From Blastomonas fulva (GTDB taxonomy: Bacteria > Pseudomonadota > Alphaproteobacteria > Sphingomonadales > Sphingomonadaceae): a stretch of DNA of 64,000 nucleotides. Below are positions 28,149-38,971 of this stretch, piece by piece. The notes under the pieces were generated by a model. That model was not told where the DNA came from. It searched no databases and saw nothing but the letters and a program-made list of their open reading frames with translations. A program made the position numbers and the translations under genes. Each line of letters begins with the position of its first letter. Position 1 is the stretch's first letter. The stretch lies in assembly GCF_003431825.1 (NCBI RefSeq), contig NZ_CP020083.1:620001-684000 (forward strand). Direction: 5' to 3'.

Positions 28149-29138
28149 ATGATCTTCAAGACCCTTACCGCCCTGGCCCTGGTCGCCGGCGGCAGCAGCG
28201 CCGCCTTTGCACAAAGCGCAGCCCAGCCTTCCCCGAATGCCATAGCAGACACCGCCGTCATGGGTCCTGTCGACCTTGCCCAGGCGACGCCATCGCCTGC
28301 TCCGGATGCAGCCAAGTCCTATGGCCCCACACCCGATGAGCTCCGGCTGCTCGCCAAGGCCGCGCGCATGTCGCAATCGGTGTTCGCCAAGGATTTCTAC
28401 ATGACCGTCGGCCTGGGTGCCGGGATGGTGCCCAGCTATGAGGGGTCGAACCAGTACGTGTTCTTCCCCGCGCCGGTCGTCCAGGGCAGCTACAAGGGCT
28501 ATAATTTCGGCGCGCGCGGCCCCGGACTGTTCGTCGATCTGATCAAGGACCCGGTGCTGCCCAAGGTGGAATATATCGCAGGTCCCGTGATCCGCGCGCG
28601 CATCGAGCGCAACAACCGCATCCGCGACGCGGTGGTCAAGCGCCTCGGCAGTCGCCCGATCGCGGTCGAGACCGGTGCCACCGGCGGGGTCAAGATCAAC
28701 CGCATCTTCAACCGCTTCGACAGCCTGACCTTCCAGGCTGATGCGGTGTTCGACATTTCGGGCGCGCATTCGGGCGCAATCGTCACCCCGCAGGTCAGCT
28801 ACAACCGCCTGCTCGGCACCAAGGGCGTGGTCAACATCTCGGCCTCGGCCGATTTGGTCGATGGCGATTTTGCCGATTATTACTTCAGCGTCGACGCCGC
28901 GGGCAGCGCGGCATCGGGTCTGCCCCGCTATCGCGCGGGCGGCGGACTCAAGTCGATCGGCACCAGCGCACTGGTCGGCTTCGACCTGTCGGGCAATGCG
29001 CTCGATGGCGGCTGGGGCGTGTTCGTGCTGGGCAGCTATTCGCGGCTGCAGGGCGACATCGCCGACAGCCCGATCGTCGCCATCCGCGGAGATGCCGACC
29101 AGTTCTTTGGCGGCATGGGCGTGACCTACACCTTCTGA
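28149..29138 (+). CDS. MipA/OmpV family outer membrane protein
   Basis: A 329-residue protein starting MIFKTLTALALVAGGSSAAFAQ, a clear signal peptide with cleavage after AFA. AGGA lies seven to eight bases before the ATG at 28149; another ATG at 28140 overlaps that site and is less likely. The body is a beta-barrel with alternating hydrophobic residues (FYMTVGLGAGMVPSYEG, YNFGARGPGLFVD) and ends GGMGVTYTF, with a C-terminal aromatic as in outer membrane barrels. MipA scaffolds peptidoglycan enzymes in E. coli; OmpV-type members are general porin-like proteins. The signal peptide is followed by a proline-rich linker. Confidence 0.88.
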   Translation: MIFKTLTALALVAGGSSAAFAQSAAQPSPNAIADTAVMGPVDLAQATPSPAPDAAKSYGPTPDELRLLAKAARMSQSVFAKDFYMTVGLGAGMVPSYEGSNQYVFFPAPVVQGSYKGYNFGARGPGLFVDLIKDPVLPKVEYIAGPVIRARIERNNRIRDAVVKRLGSRPIAVETGATGGVKINRIFNRFDSLTFQADAVFDISGAHSGAIVTPQVSYNRLLGTKGVVNISASADLVDGDFADYYFSVDAAGSAASGLPRYRAGGGLKSIGTSALVGFDLSGNALDGGWGVFVLGSYSRLQGDIADSPIVAIRGDADQFFGGMGVTYTF

Positions 29139-29149
29139 TCGCCTAGAAG

Positions 29150-29198
29150 CCCCTCTGGTCAGCCTGGCGGCAGGCCGATCACGCTGACCAGAAGGGGG
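29150..29198 (+). promoter_or_regulatory. Long hairpin after mipA that overlaps the next ribosome site
   Basis: CCCCT-CTGGTCAGC (29150-29163) pairs with GCTGACCAG-A-AGGGG (29183-29197), a 14-bp stem with one bulged A and a 19-base loop. No T-run follows, so it is a weak terminator at best. The 3' arm contains the GGGGG that precedes the ATG at 29203, so in RNA reading through from mipA the hairpin would hide this ribosome site. Confidence 0.5.
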
Positions 29199-29202
29199 AT
29201 GT

Positions 29203-30606
29203 ATGGGCCGGACATTACCACGCGCGCTGACCGGGTTTGCAGCGCTGGCGCTGGCCGGCACGTCCGGCTCTGCACTGCCTGCCCCGGCGGGATCCGCCGC
29301 GTCCGTCGCAGCGCGGACGCCGCCGGTCAGCCTGCACATCACCCGGTCCTCGGGCGACAGCGTCCAGGCCGAATACCGCCTGGCCCGCCCGACCCGCGCG
29401 CTGCATTTCGCACCCCCGCTCGATGGCTATCGCGCGCGGGACTGGAAGAGCCTGCCGGGTGAATTCCGCTGGGTACGCGAGGGCGATGGCGAGCGGATCG
29501 AACGCACCGACGGCAAGCCGTTCGCGCGGCTGAGCCTCGACATCCCGGTGCGCTACAGCGCGCTCGAAAAGGCCTATGCGCCGTTCTCCCCGTTCAGCGA
29601 CGGCGGGGTGCTGGTCTATTCGGGGCGCTTCCAGGCCTGCCCCGCGCTGCCCTGCAAGGGTACCGAGCCCCTCGCCGTGACCATCGCAGCCGAAGGCAAA
29701 ACCATCGGCGTGGGCGGCAAGCGCAGCGCCAACACCGCCGCCTTTGTCAGCCGCGAGGAAGGGACGAACGTCTATATCGGCAGCGCCCAGCCGGTCCCCA
29801 CCTCGGGCTTTCTCGCGATCGTCGACCCGGCTCTGCAACCCGTGCTGCGCGACCATCTGCTCGAATCGCTGCCGCAATCGATGCGCGACTTCGCCGCCAT
29901 CTACGGCCCGCTGTCGATCACGCCCGAACTCTATGTCTCGCTCGATCCCAAGCCACCATCGGGCACCAGCCTCTCCAGCCAGGGCGGGACGCTGCCCGGC
30001 CAGGTGTTTATCCACCTCTACGGCGATGGCTGGCGCAAGCCGATCAAGCTGGGCGATGTGGTGTGGCTCGACTGGTTCTTCGCGCATGAGGCCGCGCATT
30101 TCTTCCAGCGCGCGGGGACAAACGACGTGATCGGCCCCGATTCGCAGGCGTGGATCCATGAGGGCGGCGCCGACGCGATGGCGGCGCTGGTGATGCGCGG
30201 CCGCAGCGACACCGAACGCAGCTATGTCACCCGGCGCATTGCCGAGGCGCGCAAGGCCTGTGCTGCAGGGCTCACCGAGGTCGCGCTGAACGCGGCGTCG
30301 CGCGCGGGCAAGTTCGATCTGCATTATCAGTGCGGCATGCTGATCGCGCTGGCGATCGACGCCGATGTCCGGCGCGGATCGGGCGGGGCAAAGAGCCTGC
30401 ACGACGTCAACCGCCGCTTCTTCGCCACCGTGCGCGCGGGCACGCCCTGGAACGGCCGCAGCTTTCTCGATGCCGCGCGCCGCACTGGCCTCAGCGCGCC
30501 GACGCTGGCCACGATCACCGCGATCACCAGCCAGAAGCTGGCCGACCCCGCCCGGCAGATCGACACGATGCTGCGCCAGGCGGGGATGGATCCGGCTGCG
30601 CCCTGA
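29203..30606 (+). CDS. Exported gluzincin-like metallopeptidase domain protein
   Basis: A 467-residue protein with an N-terminal signal peptide (MGRTLPRALTGFAALALAGT, cleavage probably near SALPAPA). Near residue 300 it shows FFAHEAAHFFQ, an HExxH zinc-binding motif, and 20 residues later WIHEGGADAMAAL with the Glu expected for the third zinc ligand. This layout is that of M1/M61-type aminopeptidases, although the x20 spacing is slightly longer than the x18 of classic M1. The N-terminal 200 residues are beta-rich, as in M61 enzymes. Substrate unknown. It starts behind the hairpin at 29150-29198. Confidence 0.75.
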   Translation: MGRTLPRALTGFAALALAGTSGSALPAPAGSAASVAARTPPVSLHITRSSGDSVQAEYRLARPTRALHFAPPLDGYRARDWKSLPGEFRWVREGDGERIERTDGKPFARLSLDIPVRYSALEKAYAPFSPFSDGGVLVYSGRFQACPALPCKGTEPLAVTIAAEGKTIGVGGKRSANTAAFVSREEGTNVYIGSAQPVPTSGFLAIVDPALQPVLRDHLLESLPQSMRDFAAIYGPLSITPELYVSLDPKPPSGTSLSSQGGTLPGQVFIHLYGDGWRKPIKLGDVVWLDWFFAHEAAHFFQRAGTNDVIGPDSQAWIHEGGADAMAALVMRGRSDTERSYVTRRIAEARKACAAGLTEVALNAASRAGKFDLHYQCGMLIALAIDADVRRGSGGAKSLHDVNRRFFATVRAGTPWNGRSFLDAARRTGLSAPTLATITAITSQKLADPARQIDTMLRQAGMDPAAP

Positions 30607-30612
30607 CGCGAC

Positions 30613-31407
30613 TCAGTTGCCGCTGATCAGATCGCCCAGCGATCCGAGCGCCGAGCCCTCGCCGCGGTTCGGCCCGCCCCGGCTGCCTGCCGCAGCCAAC
30701 ATCCGTCCGGCGAGCCGCGAGAACGGCAGCGACTGGATCCACACATGGCCCGGACCGCGCAGCCGCGCGAAGAACAGCCCCTCGCCGCCGAACAGCGACG
30801 ACTTGATTCCGCCGGCCGAGATCAGATCGAAGTCCACGCTCGAAGTGAACGCCGCAACGCAGCCGGTATCGACATGCAGCTCTTCGCCGGGCGCCAGCTC
30901 GCGCTCGATCAGCGCGCCGCCCATCTGCACGAACACCATGCCATCGCCTTCGAGCTTCTGCATGATGAAGCCCTCGCCGCCGAACAGCCCGGTGAGGATG
31001 CGCTTCTGGAAATGAATGCCGATCGACACGCCCTTTGCCGCCGCGAGAAAGCTGTCCTTCTGGCAGATCAGCCTGCCGCCATAACGCGTGAGGTCGAGCG
31101 GCAGGATGTTGCCCGGGGTAGGCGCGCCGAAGGCGACGCGCGCCTTGCCCGATCCGGTGTGCGTGAACACCGTGGTGAACAGGCTTTCGCCGGTGACCAG
31201 ACGCTTGCCCGCGCCGAGCAGCGCCCCCATGAAGCCGCCACCCTGGTTGGCGCTGCCATCGCCGAACACCGTGGTCATCTCGATGCTGGCATCCTTCCAC
31301 ACCATCGCCCCTGCTTCGGCCACCGCACTCTCGCCGGGGTCGAGCTCGATCTCGACGAACTGCAGTTCCTGTCCCTTGATTTCGTAGTCGATTTCGTGCG
31401 CGGGCAT
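30613..31407 (-). CDS. TIGR00266 (AIM24-like) family protein
   Basis: A 264-residue beta-rich protein. From MPAHEIDYEIKGQ (start chosen at 31407) it shows the family elements ELDPGESAVAEAGAMVWKD, GAGKRLVTGESLFTTVFT, FGGEGFIMQKLEGDGMVF and GGIKSSLFGGEGLFFARL. Members of TIGR00266/AIM24 are widespread; their role is unknown, with some linked to membrane or tellurium-related stress. No signal peptide or membrane helix is seen, so it is cytoplasmic. The preceding in-frame residues back to 31467 have no family match. Confidence 0.88.
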   Translation of the reverse strand: MPAHEIDYEIKGQELQFVEIELDPGESAVAEAGAMVWKDASIEMTTVFGDGSANQGGGFMGALLGAGKRLVTGESLFTTVFTHTGSGKARVAFGAPTPGNILPLDLTRYGGRLICQKDSFLAAAKGVSIGIHFQKRILTGLFGGEGFIMQKLEGDGMVFVQMGGALIERELAPGEELHVDTGCVAAFTSSVDFDLISAGGIKSSLFGGEGLFFARLRGPGHVWIQSLPFSRLAGRMLAAAGSRGGPNRGEGSALGSLGDLISGN

Positions 31408-31504
31408 GTTTGGGCTCCTGATGGTGGGTGTTGGGGGAAGATTATCGCGCGACTGTGACAGCGGCAATGCATCGGGTCACAGGGCCAGGACGAATGTTCA
31501 GGCG

Positions 31505-32908
31505 CTAGCTGGACAGATAGACGTACCAGCCGATCAGCAGCACGACGCGCGGAGCGAACGACGAACCCGTCAGCGCCGCCAGCGCGATCGCAACAACCGA
31601 GGCGGCACCTCCGCTCGCCAGCGCCAGCAGCAGCGGGTCTTCCGATCCGCGCGCTGCTGCTGCAGGAACCGCGAGCAGCAGCGACCAGCCCGTTCCTGCC
31701 AGCACGAAGGCGAAGCGCCGGACAGCAGGCGACATCGGGGTGGTCAGCGCAAGCTTGAGCAGGCCGCGCGCCTCGCTGCGCCCGGCATGCGCGCTGAGGC
31801 CAAAGATGAGCAGCAACAGCGCAAGCGGGCTGCCGACATAGCGATAGTCCCCGTACAGACCTGCAAGCGCAGCGGCGGCGGCGAGCAGCAGGAAAAGCCG
31901 CCCCGCACCGATCAGCCGGGCCTCTGCTATCACCAGCCCCGCAAGGCGCGATCGTGCAGCTTTTGCGGGGGGTGCATCGCTCTGCGCCGGGGCTGGCGGC
32001 CCCGCAGACAGCAGCCGGGCAATCCGCCCCTGCCGGGCCTGGCTGCGTCTCGACCGGTGCGGGCGGTAGATCCCACCTGCGAGCAGCACCAAGGCAAACG
32101 CAACGGCGACCCAGCCCAGGCGCGCAGCGACGTAGCCGGGCGCGTGCAGCCCGGCCATCACGTCCAGCGCAATCCGCCCCGCGCCGAGATCGCGGGGCGC
32201 GCCGATGATGATGTTGCTGTTGTCCGCAGGCTGAGGACCGACAAGCGGACGGACAAAGCCGCCATAATCCAGCATGTTGGCAGCCAGGCTGGATGGCTGG
32301 TCCGCAGTTATGATCGGCGCGACGAGCGAAAACATCCAGATGAAGAAATAGCACAGGTCACCCAGCGCACCGCGCAGCCATGGCACCGCATCGAACAGGA
32401 TGCGCAGCGCCGCTAGCCCGATCAAAGCGGGCGCCGCCACCAGCCACAGGGCATAGGCGATCAACCAGGGCTGCCAGGGGCCCGTGACCATCAGCCAGCC
32501 CAGGAACCAGCCTGCGACGGTCAGCGTGCCCAGCGACGCGAGCAGCACCGCAGCATCAGCGAGAAATCGCCCCATCAGCATCGCAACGCGCGGCGCGGCG
32601 GTCACCTCTTCCACCTGCCAGGGCTGGCGGCGGTTGATGTTGGCGCGCAGATAGATATAGCCTGCGGGCAGCAGCAGTGTCGTCACCACGATGCCCAGCC
32701 ACACGCCCAGCACCGGCGAGGTCAGCACCGGAAGCTGATCGTTCACCGCAATCGCGATGCCCTTGCCGCTTTCATCTGATATCATGAAGCGCGCGCCCAC
32801 CGGCGCGATCAGCAGCAGCAGCCACAGGCCCCAACTGCGCTGATATCGGATCAGGCTGATGACAAGCGACGACCGGAGCACCGCGCCGGTTTGCGGCCCT
32901 GCAATCAT
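31505..32908 (-). CDS. ABC transporter permease-like membrane protein
   Basis: A 467-residue polytopic membrane protein with roughly ten hydrophobic segments (LGVWLGIVVTTLLLPAGYIY, LAVPAAAARG, and others). Sequence similarity to named permeases is weak. Its start overlaps the stop of the ABC ATPase gene by 4 bases (32905-32908), which marks it as the ATPase partner. The two-gene layout of an ATPase followed by a large permease is typical of ABC-2 type exporters or immunity/bacitracin-type systems. Ala/Pro-rich loops lie mid-protein. The transported molecule is unknown. Confidence 0.75.
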   Translation of the reverse strand: MIAGPQTGAVLRSSLVISLIRYQRSWGLWLLLLIAPVGARFMISDESGKGIAIAVNDQLPVLTSPVLGVWLGIVVTTLLLPAGYIYLRANINRRQPWQVEEVTAAPRVAMLMGRFLADAAVLLASLGTLTVAGWFLGWLMVTGPWQPWLIAYALWLVAAPALIGLAALRILFDAVPWLRGALGDLCYFFIWMFSLVAPIITADQPSSLAANMLDYGGFVRPLVGPQPADNSNIIIGAPRDLGAGRIALDVMAGLHAPGYVAARLGWVAVAFALVLLAGGIYRPHRSRRSQARQGRIARLLSAGPPAPAQSDAPPAKAARSRLAGLVIAEARLIGAGRLFLLLAAAAALAGLYGDYRYVGSPLALLLLIFGLSAHAGRSEARGLLKLALTTPMSPAVRRFAFVLAGTGWSLLLAVPAAAARGSEDPLLLALASGGAASVVAIALAALTGSSFAPRVVLLIGWYVYLSS

Positions 32909-33540
32909 GCCGGCACGACCCTGCCCTGATCGACGCGCAGCACCTGAACCGCTGCCGGAGCCAGCGCATCGGCAAGGTGCGTGGTCATCACCACCACCGC
33001 CTCGCGGGCGCGTTCGACGATCAGCTCGCTCAGCCGCGCTGCAGTCTCGCCGTCCAGTTCTGCCGTGGGTTCATCCAGCGCCAGCAGCCGGGGTGCGCCC
33101 AGCATAGCCTGCGCGAAAATCAGCCGCCGCCGCATGCCGCCTGAGAAGGTCGAGATGCGGTTGTTGATATCGGCGTGCAGCCCGATCCGCTCGGTGATCG
33201 CTCCGAACTGCACATCTGCCTCGCGCGCATCCAGCCCCTTCAGCGCGGCCATGTGCAGCGCGAATTCGCGCGCGGTCAGATCATCGGGCAGTTCGACCGC
33301 CTGCGGGGCATAGCCCAATGCGGCGCGCAGCGCCTGCCGTGCGCCCGGCAGCGCGGCGCCATCCCAAGCAACTTCCCCCTTGTTGGGCTTTTCCGCCGTG
33401 GCGATCAGCCGCAACAGCGTGGACTTGCCCGCCCCGCTCGGCCCGACCAACAGGGTGAGCCCGACCGGAAAGCTCGCGGAAACCGCATCCAGCACCGTCT
33501 TGCGGCCATAGGATCGTGATATCTGTGTCAACTTCAGCAT
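32905..33540 (-). CDS. ABC transporter ATP-binding protein
   Basis: A compact 211-residue ABC ATPase. Walker A is GPSGAGKST (about residues 33-41), the Q-loop region is GYAPQAVELPDD, the signature is FSGGMRRRLIFAQ, Walker B is LLALDEPTAELD, and the switch His is in VVMTTHLADAL. It lacks extra domains. It overlaps the permease gene start and is the first gene of the operon. There is almost no leader: a TATAAC box and the operator-like repeat at 33544-33565 sit directly before the ATG, and no ribosome site is seen, so the mRNA may be leaderless or nearly so. Confidence 0.93.
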   Translation of the reverse strand: MLKLTQISRSYGRKTVLDAVSASFPVGLTLLVGPSGAGKSTLLRLIATAEKPNKGEVAWDGAALPGARQALRAALGYAPQAVELPDDLTAREFALHMAALKGLDAREADVQFGAITERIGLHADINNRISTFSGGMRRRLIFAQAMLGAPRLLALDEPTAELDGETAARLSELIVERAREAVVVMTTHLADALAPAAVQVLRVDQGRVVPA

Positions 33541-33543
33541 ATC

Positions 33544-33575
33544 GCTGTGTTATAGCGGCAATACAGTGCGCGCAA
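33544..33575 (-). promoter_or_regulatory. Putative promoter/operator of the ABC exporter operon
   Basis: On the minus strand TTGCGC (33575-33570), 15 bases, then TATAAC (33554-33549) form a weak promoter ending within 9 bases of the ATG at 33540. Overlapping it is GCTGTGT-N7-GCAATACA on the plus strand (33544-33565), which matches the site before the DUF2807 gene at 20556-20579. A repressor bound there would cover the -10 box. Confidence 0.4.
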
Positions 33576-33612
33576 GCGGATTTCTCTGGTCAAGCCGCAC
33601 CGGACCCCCTAA

Positions 33613-36262
<2,650 letters not shown>

Positions 36263-36384
36263 GGGTTGGGTGGGGTGGACGAGGACGACGGGAGGCTGGC
36301 TCGTGAGCGGGTCGTCAGGCGCTGAACAACCTACGACTTACAGTGGCCAGCGCTAGTCAAACTTTAAGCGTCACGTCACAAAGA

Positions 36385-36804
36385 CTAAAGCTCCCAACTG
36401 CCAAAGGGCATGGGCGGATAGACAATTTGGCCATCTCCGAAATACGAATGGACCACTTCGTCCCTGACCTCAAACTCATCTTTTTCAAGGTCGATATCCT
36501 TAGCGTAAAGAATGTTTGTGGTGAGCTTTCCGGATTTTATAAACATCTCGATAGCTTCACACCGGCTAGCCGGGGGAGGTGTGAATGCCAACTCCCATAG
36601 AAGATCAAGATTTTCTCTGTCATCAGCCACGACATTACAATATTGAATATAGCCTTTTTTGCCGATAAACACACTGTACGTGATGCTGTCTGTAGAAATT
36701 CCACTCAATAGCAGAATTCCTCTGTTTTCCGATCCATGTTTCGCTACCAGATTTCGGGCAATTTCCGAAATGATATCTGCCATTTCAACCTGCCATTCGG
36801 TCAT
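36385..36804 (-). CDS. Putative immunity protein for the adjacent nuclease toxin
   Basis: A 139-residue protein, acidic, with no signal peptide or membrane helix. It begins MTEWQVEMADIISEIARNL and ends FGDGQIVYPPMPFGSWEL. The overall layout (short helical N-terminus, central beta part, EAIEMFIKSGKLTTNILYAK, then acidic helix and YFGDG-VYPP) resembles YezG/DUF600-like immunity proteins, but I cannot confirm the family. The ATG overlaps the toxin stop as ATGA, the usual toxin-then-immunity order. Codons are A/T-rich compared with nearby genes (many AAT, TTT, ATA), a sign of horizontal transfer. It is assigned mainly by position. Confidence 0.6.
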   Translation of the reverse strand: MTEWQVEMADIISEIARNLVAKHGSENRGILLLSGISTDSITYSVFIGKKGYIQYCNVVADDRENLDLLWELAFTPPPASRCEAIEMFIKSGKLTTNILYAKDIDLEKDEFEVRDEVVHSYFGDGQIVYPPMPFGSWEL

Positions 36805-37715
36805 TTCCGTTTCCCCTTTCGCTTCTTTGGAACTCGAATGGCGCTGGGTCGATTCGGTACTTCAGCAAATTCCGTGCGCCCACCGATATTGTACCAAATG
36901 AGAAGCCGATCAGGTCGCCTCGATCCCTTGGGATAAATTATGTCCATGGCCAGACTGACGGGCTTACCCTTGGCTTTGGCATCGAACCACTTTTGTTCGA
37001 GGACCCGATACTTTCCGCGATTGATCGATGCGTCCTGCGCGAAATGGTTGAAGGCATCGCGTGGTCCATTGAAGCGGTGCGCAATGAAATGGCCGCCGTC
37101 ATCCGTCGGCAGCCGGTCCGGCTTACCGGCATTGCGCTGCGCCGATCTAGACCTTGGTGTCCGGGCGTCGATCGAGAGGTCAGGAACTTCAATCCTGTGG
37201 GGATCGCCGTTCTCATCCAGCGAAAAGTGGTAACCATTGCGTTCAACCTTCCGCCAACCTGGCGTCCTGACAGGCCGCGCTGGTGCAGGCTTGACCGATG
37301 GGCGCGGCCCGATCGGGCCTGGAACAACGATCGGTTGGACAGGCGCGCTTCGAGGAATCGGTTTTGGCCCGGGCTTGGCCTGACCACCAGATGATCCTCT
37401 CGCGTCCCATGAACCACTGGCACCCCCGCCACCGAAGGAACCATCGCCCCTAACCGGTCGGCGCGGTGGATGGCCTGGAACATCCACCCGGTGCGGAGGC
37501 CTACGAGGCGGCGAGCTTGCCTGTCGTGCCGCACGCCCCTGCCCGCCCGACCCGTAATGCCGCCCGGTGCCGGCAAAGGTGAAGCGACCGTTCTCCGGGT
37601 CGTGCCAGGGATTGAACTTGCGCTCAATCGCGGGAATCGTTCCCCGATCAGGCCAGCGGCCCGTTCGCAACCATATTGCAAAGCCATTACGCCTACCATC
37701 GGACAAACCCTGCAT
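36801..37715 (-). CDS. Nuclease toxin with DNA/RNA non-specific endonuclease domain (Endonuclease_NS_2-like)
   Basis: A 304-residue protein. Residues about 32-45 read KFNPWHDPENGRFTFAG, a motif seen in sphingomonad toxin leaders. A Gly/Pro/Arg-rich linker (about 50-150) follows. The C-terminal ~140 residues carry TDDGGHFIAHRFNGP, FNHFAQDASINRGKYR, and YPKGSRRPDRLLIWYNIGG, matching nuclease domains of polymorphic toxins (catalytic His in GGH, Asn/Arg in INRG). The last residues KKRKGKRK are basic, suited to nucleic acid. GGAG lies seven bases before the ATG at 37715. An alternative frame upstream (37640-37771) looks like the missing N-terminus, so the gene may be frameshifted. No secretion domain is visible. 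Confidence 0.7.
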   Translation of the reverse strand: MQGLSDGRRNGFAIWLRTGRWPDRGTIPAIERKFNPWHDPENGRFTFAGTGRHYGSGGQGRAARQASSPPRRPPHRVDVPGHPPRRPVRGDGSFGGGGASGSWDARGSSGGQAKPGPKPIPRSAPVQPIVVPGPIGPRPSVKPAPARPVRTPGWRKVERNGYHFSLDENGDPHRIEVPDLSIDARTPRSRSAQRNAGKPDRLPTDDGGHFIAHRFNGPRDAFNHFAQDASINRGKYRVLEQKWFDAKAKGKPVSLAMDIIYPKGSRRPDRLLIWYNIGGRTEFAEVPNRPSAIRVPKKRKGKRK

Positions 37716-38004
37716 AGTGCCGCTCCATCAAGGGAAACCGGCAAGAACATATCAGCAACATTTTCCAACAAGTCAATCGACGGTAGAAAAGCTTCAGCAG
37801 GGGAACCCTAAACGACATTGCGTGACTAGTAATGGATACCTACCGTTTCAGTGACTTAGGTCTAGATAAGGCTCGCTGCAGGTTGTCACCGGCCATCTGC
37901 TCCGTTTCGGATGCAATAGCGCTGCAGAGGGTGCTTCTAATCCAGTCGCTGGTTTATGCTCACTCTCGCGGCGCGAAGCTGCAGCAAGAGCCGGGGGCGA
38001 AACA

Positions 38005-38424
38005 GTGAGGCGTATCAAAATAGCTTTGGCGCTGGCGCTTTCCGCCGCCTCGGTCATGACCCCGCCCGCGTGGACCATGGCGCCCAAGGACTCTCAAGCC
38101 ATGCCGATGGACTTTTCCCATGTCACCAGCCGCGCGCAGGCCGAAGCCCTGGTCAAGCGTGGGGAGCTGGTCAGGATACGCTTCTTCCCCAAAAGGTTCG
38201 GCGGGCGGGGTGACAGGGAGAACATCGGCTATGTCCCTCCGGGCGCGCTGATGATGATCGACTTTGCCAACGACCGGGTCAGCGGGCTGATCGATCTGAA
38301 GGCCATCGATCGCCTGGTGGTGGAGCCCAAATATCGCGGCAAGAGCATCGTTCCGGTGCAGATCGTCTACATCTGCTCAGGCGAGGGCGAAGCCACGATC
38401 GACATGACCCTCAATATCTGGTGA
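38005..38424 (+). CDS. Exported hypothetical protein (139 aa)
   Basis: The GTG at 38005 has GGGGG about eight bases upstream. Residues 1-30 (MRRIKIALALALSAASVM and following) form a signal peptide. The mature part is basic with FSHVTSRAQAEALVKRGELV, a segment GYVPPGALMMIDFANDRVSG, and one Cys near the end (VYICSGEGEATIDM). I do not recognise the family. It stands next to the toxin island on the opposite strand, with a 289-base gap (37716-38004) of lower G+C that shows no other gene. Confidence 0.6.
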   Translation: MRRIKIALALALSAASVMTPPAWTMAPKDSQAMPMDFSHVTSRAQAEALVKRGELVRIRFFPKRFGGRGDRENIGYVPPGALMMIDFANDRVSGLIDLKAIDRLVVEPKYRGKSIVPVQIVYICSGEGEATIDMTLNIW

Positions 38425-38545
38425 GCGCATATATTTGCATCCGCGCACCGGAGCCCCGGCCTGCAGGGCGGCCTGTTTCTGTAGGTGCACCTCGGGCAGG
38501 TGCCGGTACGGGGTTGCCGGTGAACGGTCATCGGGTTCGGGGATC

Positions 38546-38932
38546 ATGACTCGAGACAAGGACCGCCCCGCCAATCCGGAAGGCCGGATGGCGCGCGAAA
38601 TCGACCCAGGCGTGCCTCGAACGCCGGACGAAGATATTGGCGTTCGCTCGACCGATATCGGCAGCTTCCTGCCGGAAGCGACGTATCGCGCTGTGCCCAT
38701 CGTGTGGTTCGTCAGCGCGCTGATGGTCCAGTTTTTCGCGCTGCCATTCCTGCTGTCGTTGCCCGTAATCGGCGTCGCGTTAGTCGCGCTTTCGATGGTG
38801 GTGAGTGTGATGGTCCGCTACTGGACATTCAGGCGCGGCATGTCGCGCGCATCGCGCGCATGGAAGATAGCGACCGATGTCTTTTTGCTGCTGAACTGGG
38901 CCTGGTTGTCGGGAATCGCGTTGGTGCGATAG
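38546..38932 (+). CDS. Two-helix membrane protein (128 aa)
   Basis: From the ATG at 38546 (GGGG five bases upstream) the first 45 residues are polar, with several charged residues. Two to three hydrophobic helices follow (VPIVWFVSALMVQFFALPFL, PVIGVALVALSMVVSVMV, and a C-terminal one), ending at ALVR. No known motif. The N-terminal extension open back to 38435 has no supportive start. It follows the 38005 gene by 121 bases on the same strand; a small tandem of hairpins lies between. Function unknown. Confidence 0.6.
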   Translation: MTRDKDRPANPEGRMAREIDPGVPRTPDEDIGVRSTDIGSFLPEATYRAVPIVWFVSALMVQFFALPFLLSLPVIGVALVALSMVVSVMVRYWTFRRGMSRASRAWKIATDVFLLLNWAWLSGIALVR

Positions 38933-38971
38933 GAGCTGCAGGAGCGAGAACCTCCGTGCGAGGCGCCCCCG

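Noticed and set aside
36263..36384. Search for a promoter or terminator between the lipoprotein and the immunity gene
   Set aside because: No hairpin with T-run or promoter box stood out in this 122-base convergent gap.
37716..38004. Possible further gene in the 289-base gap next to the toxin island
   Set aside because: Besides the alternative-frame leader of the toxin no frame has coding character or a ribosome site; the stretch is simply less G+C-rich.
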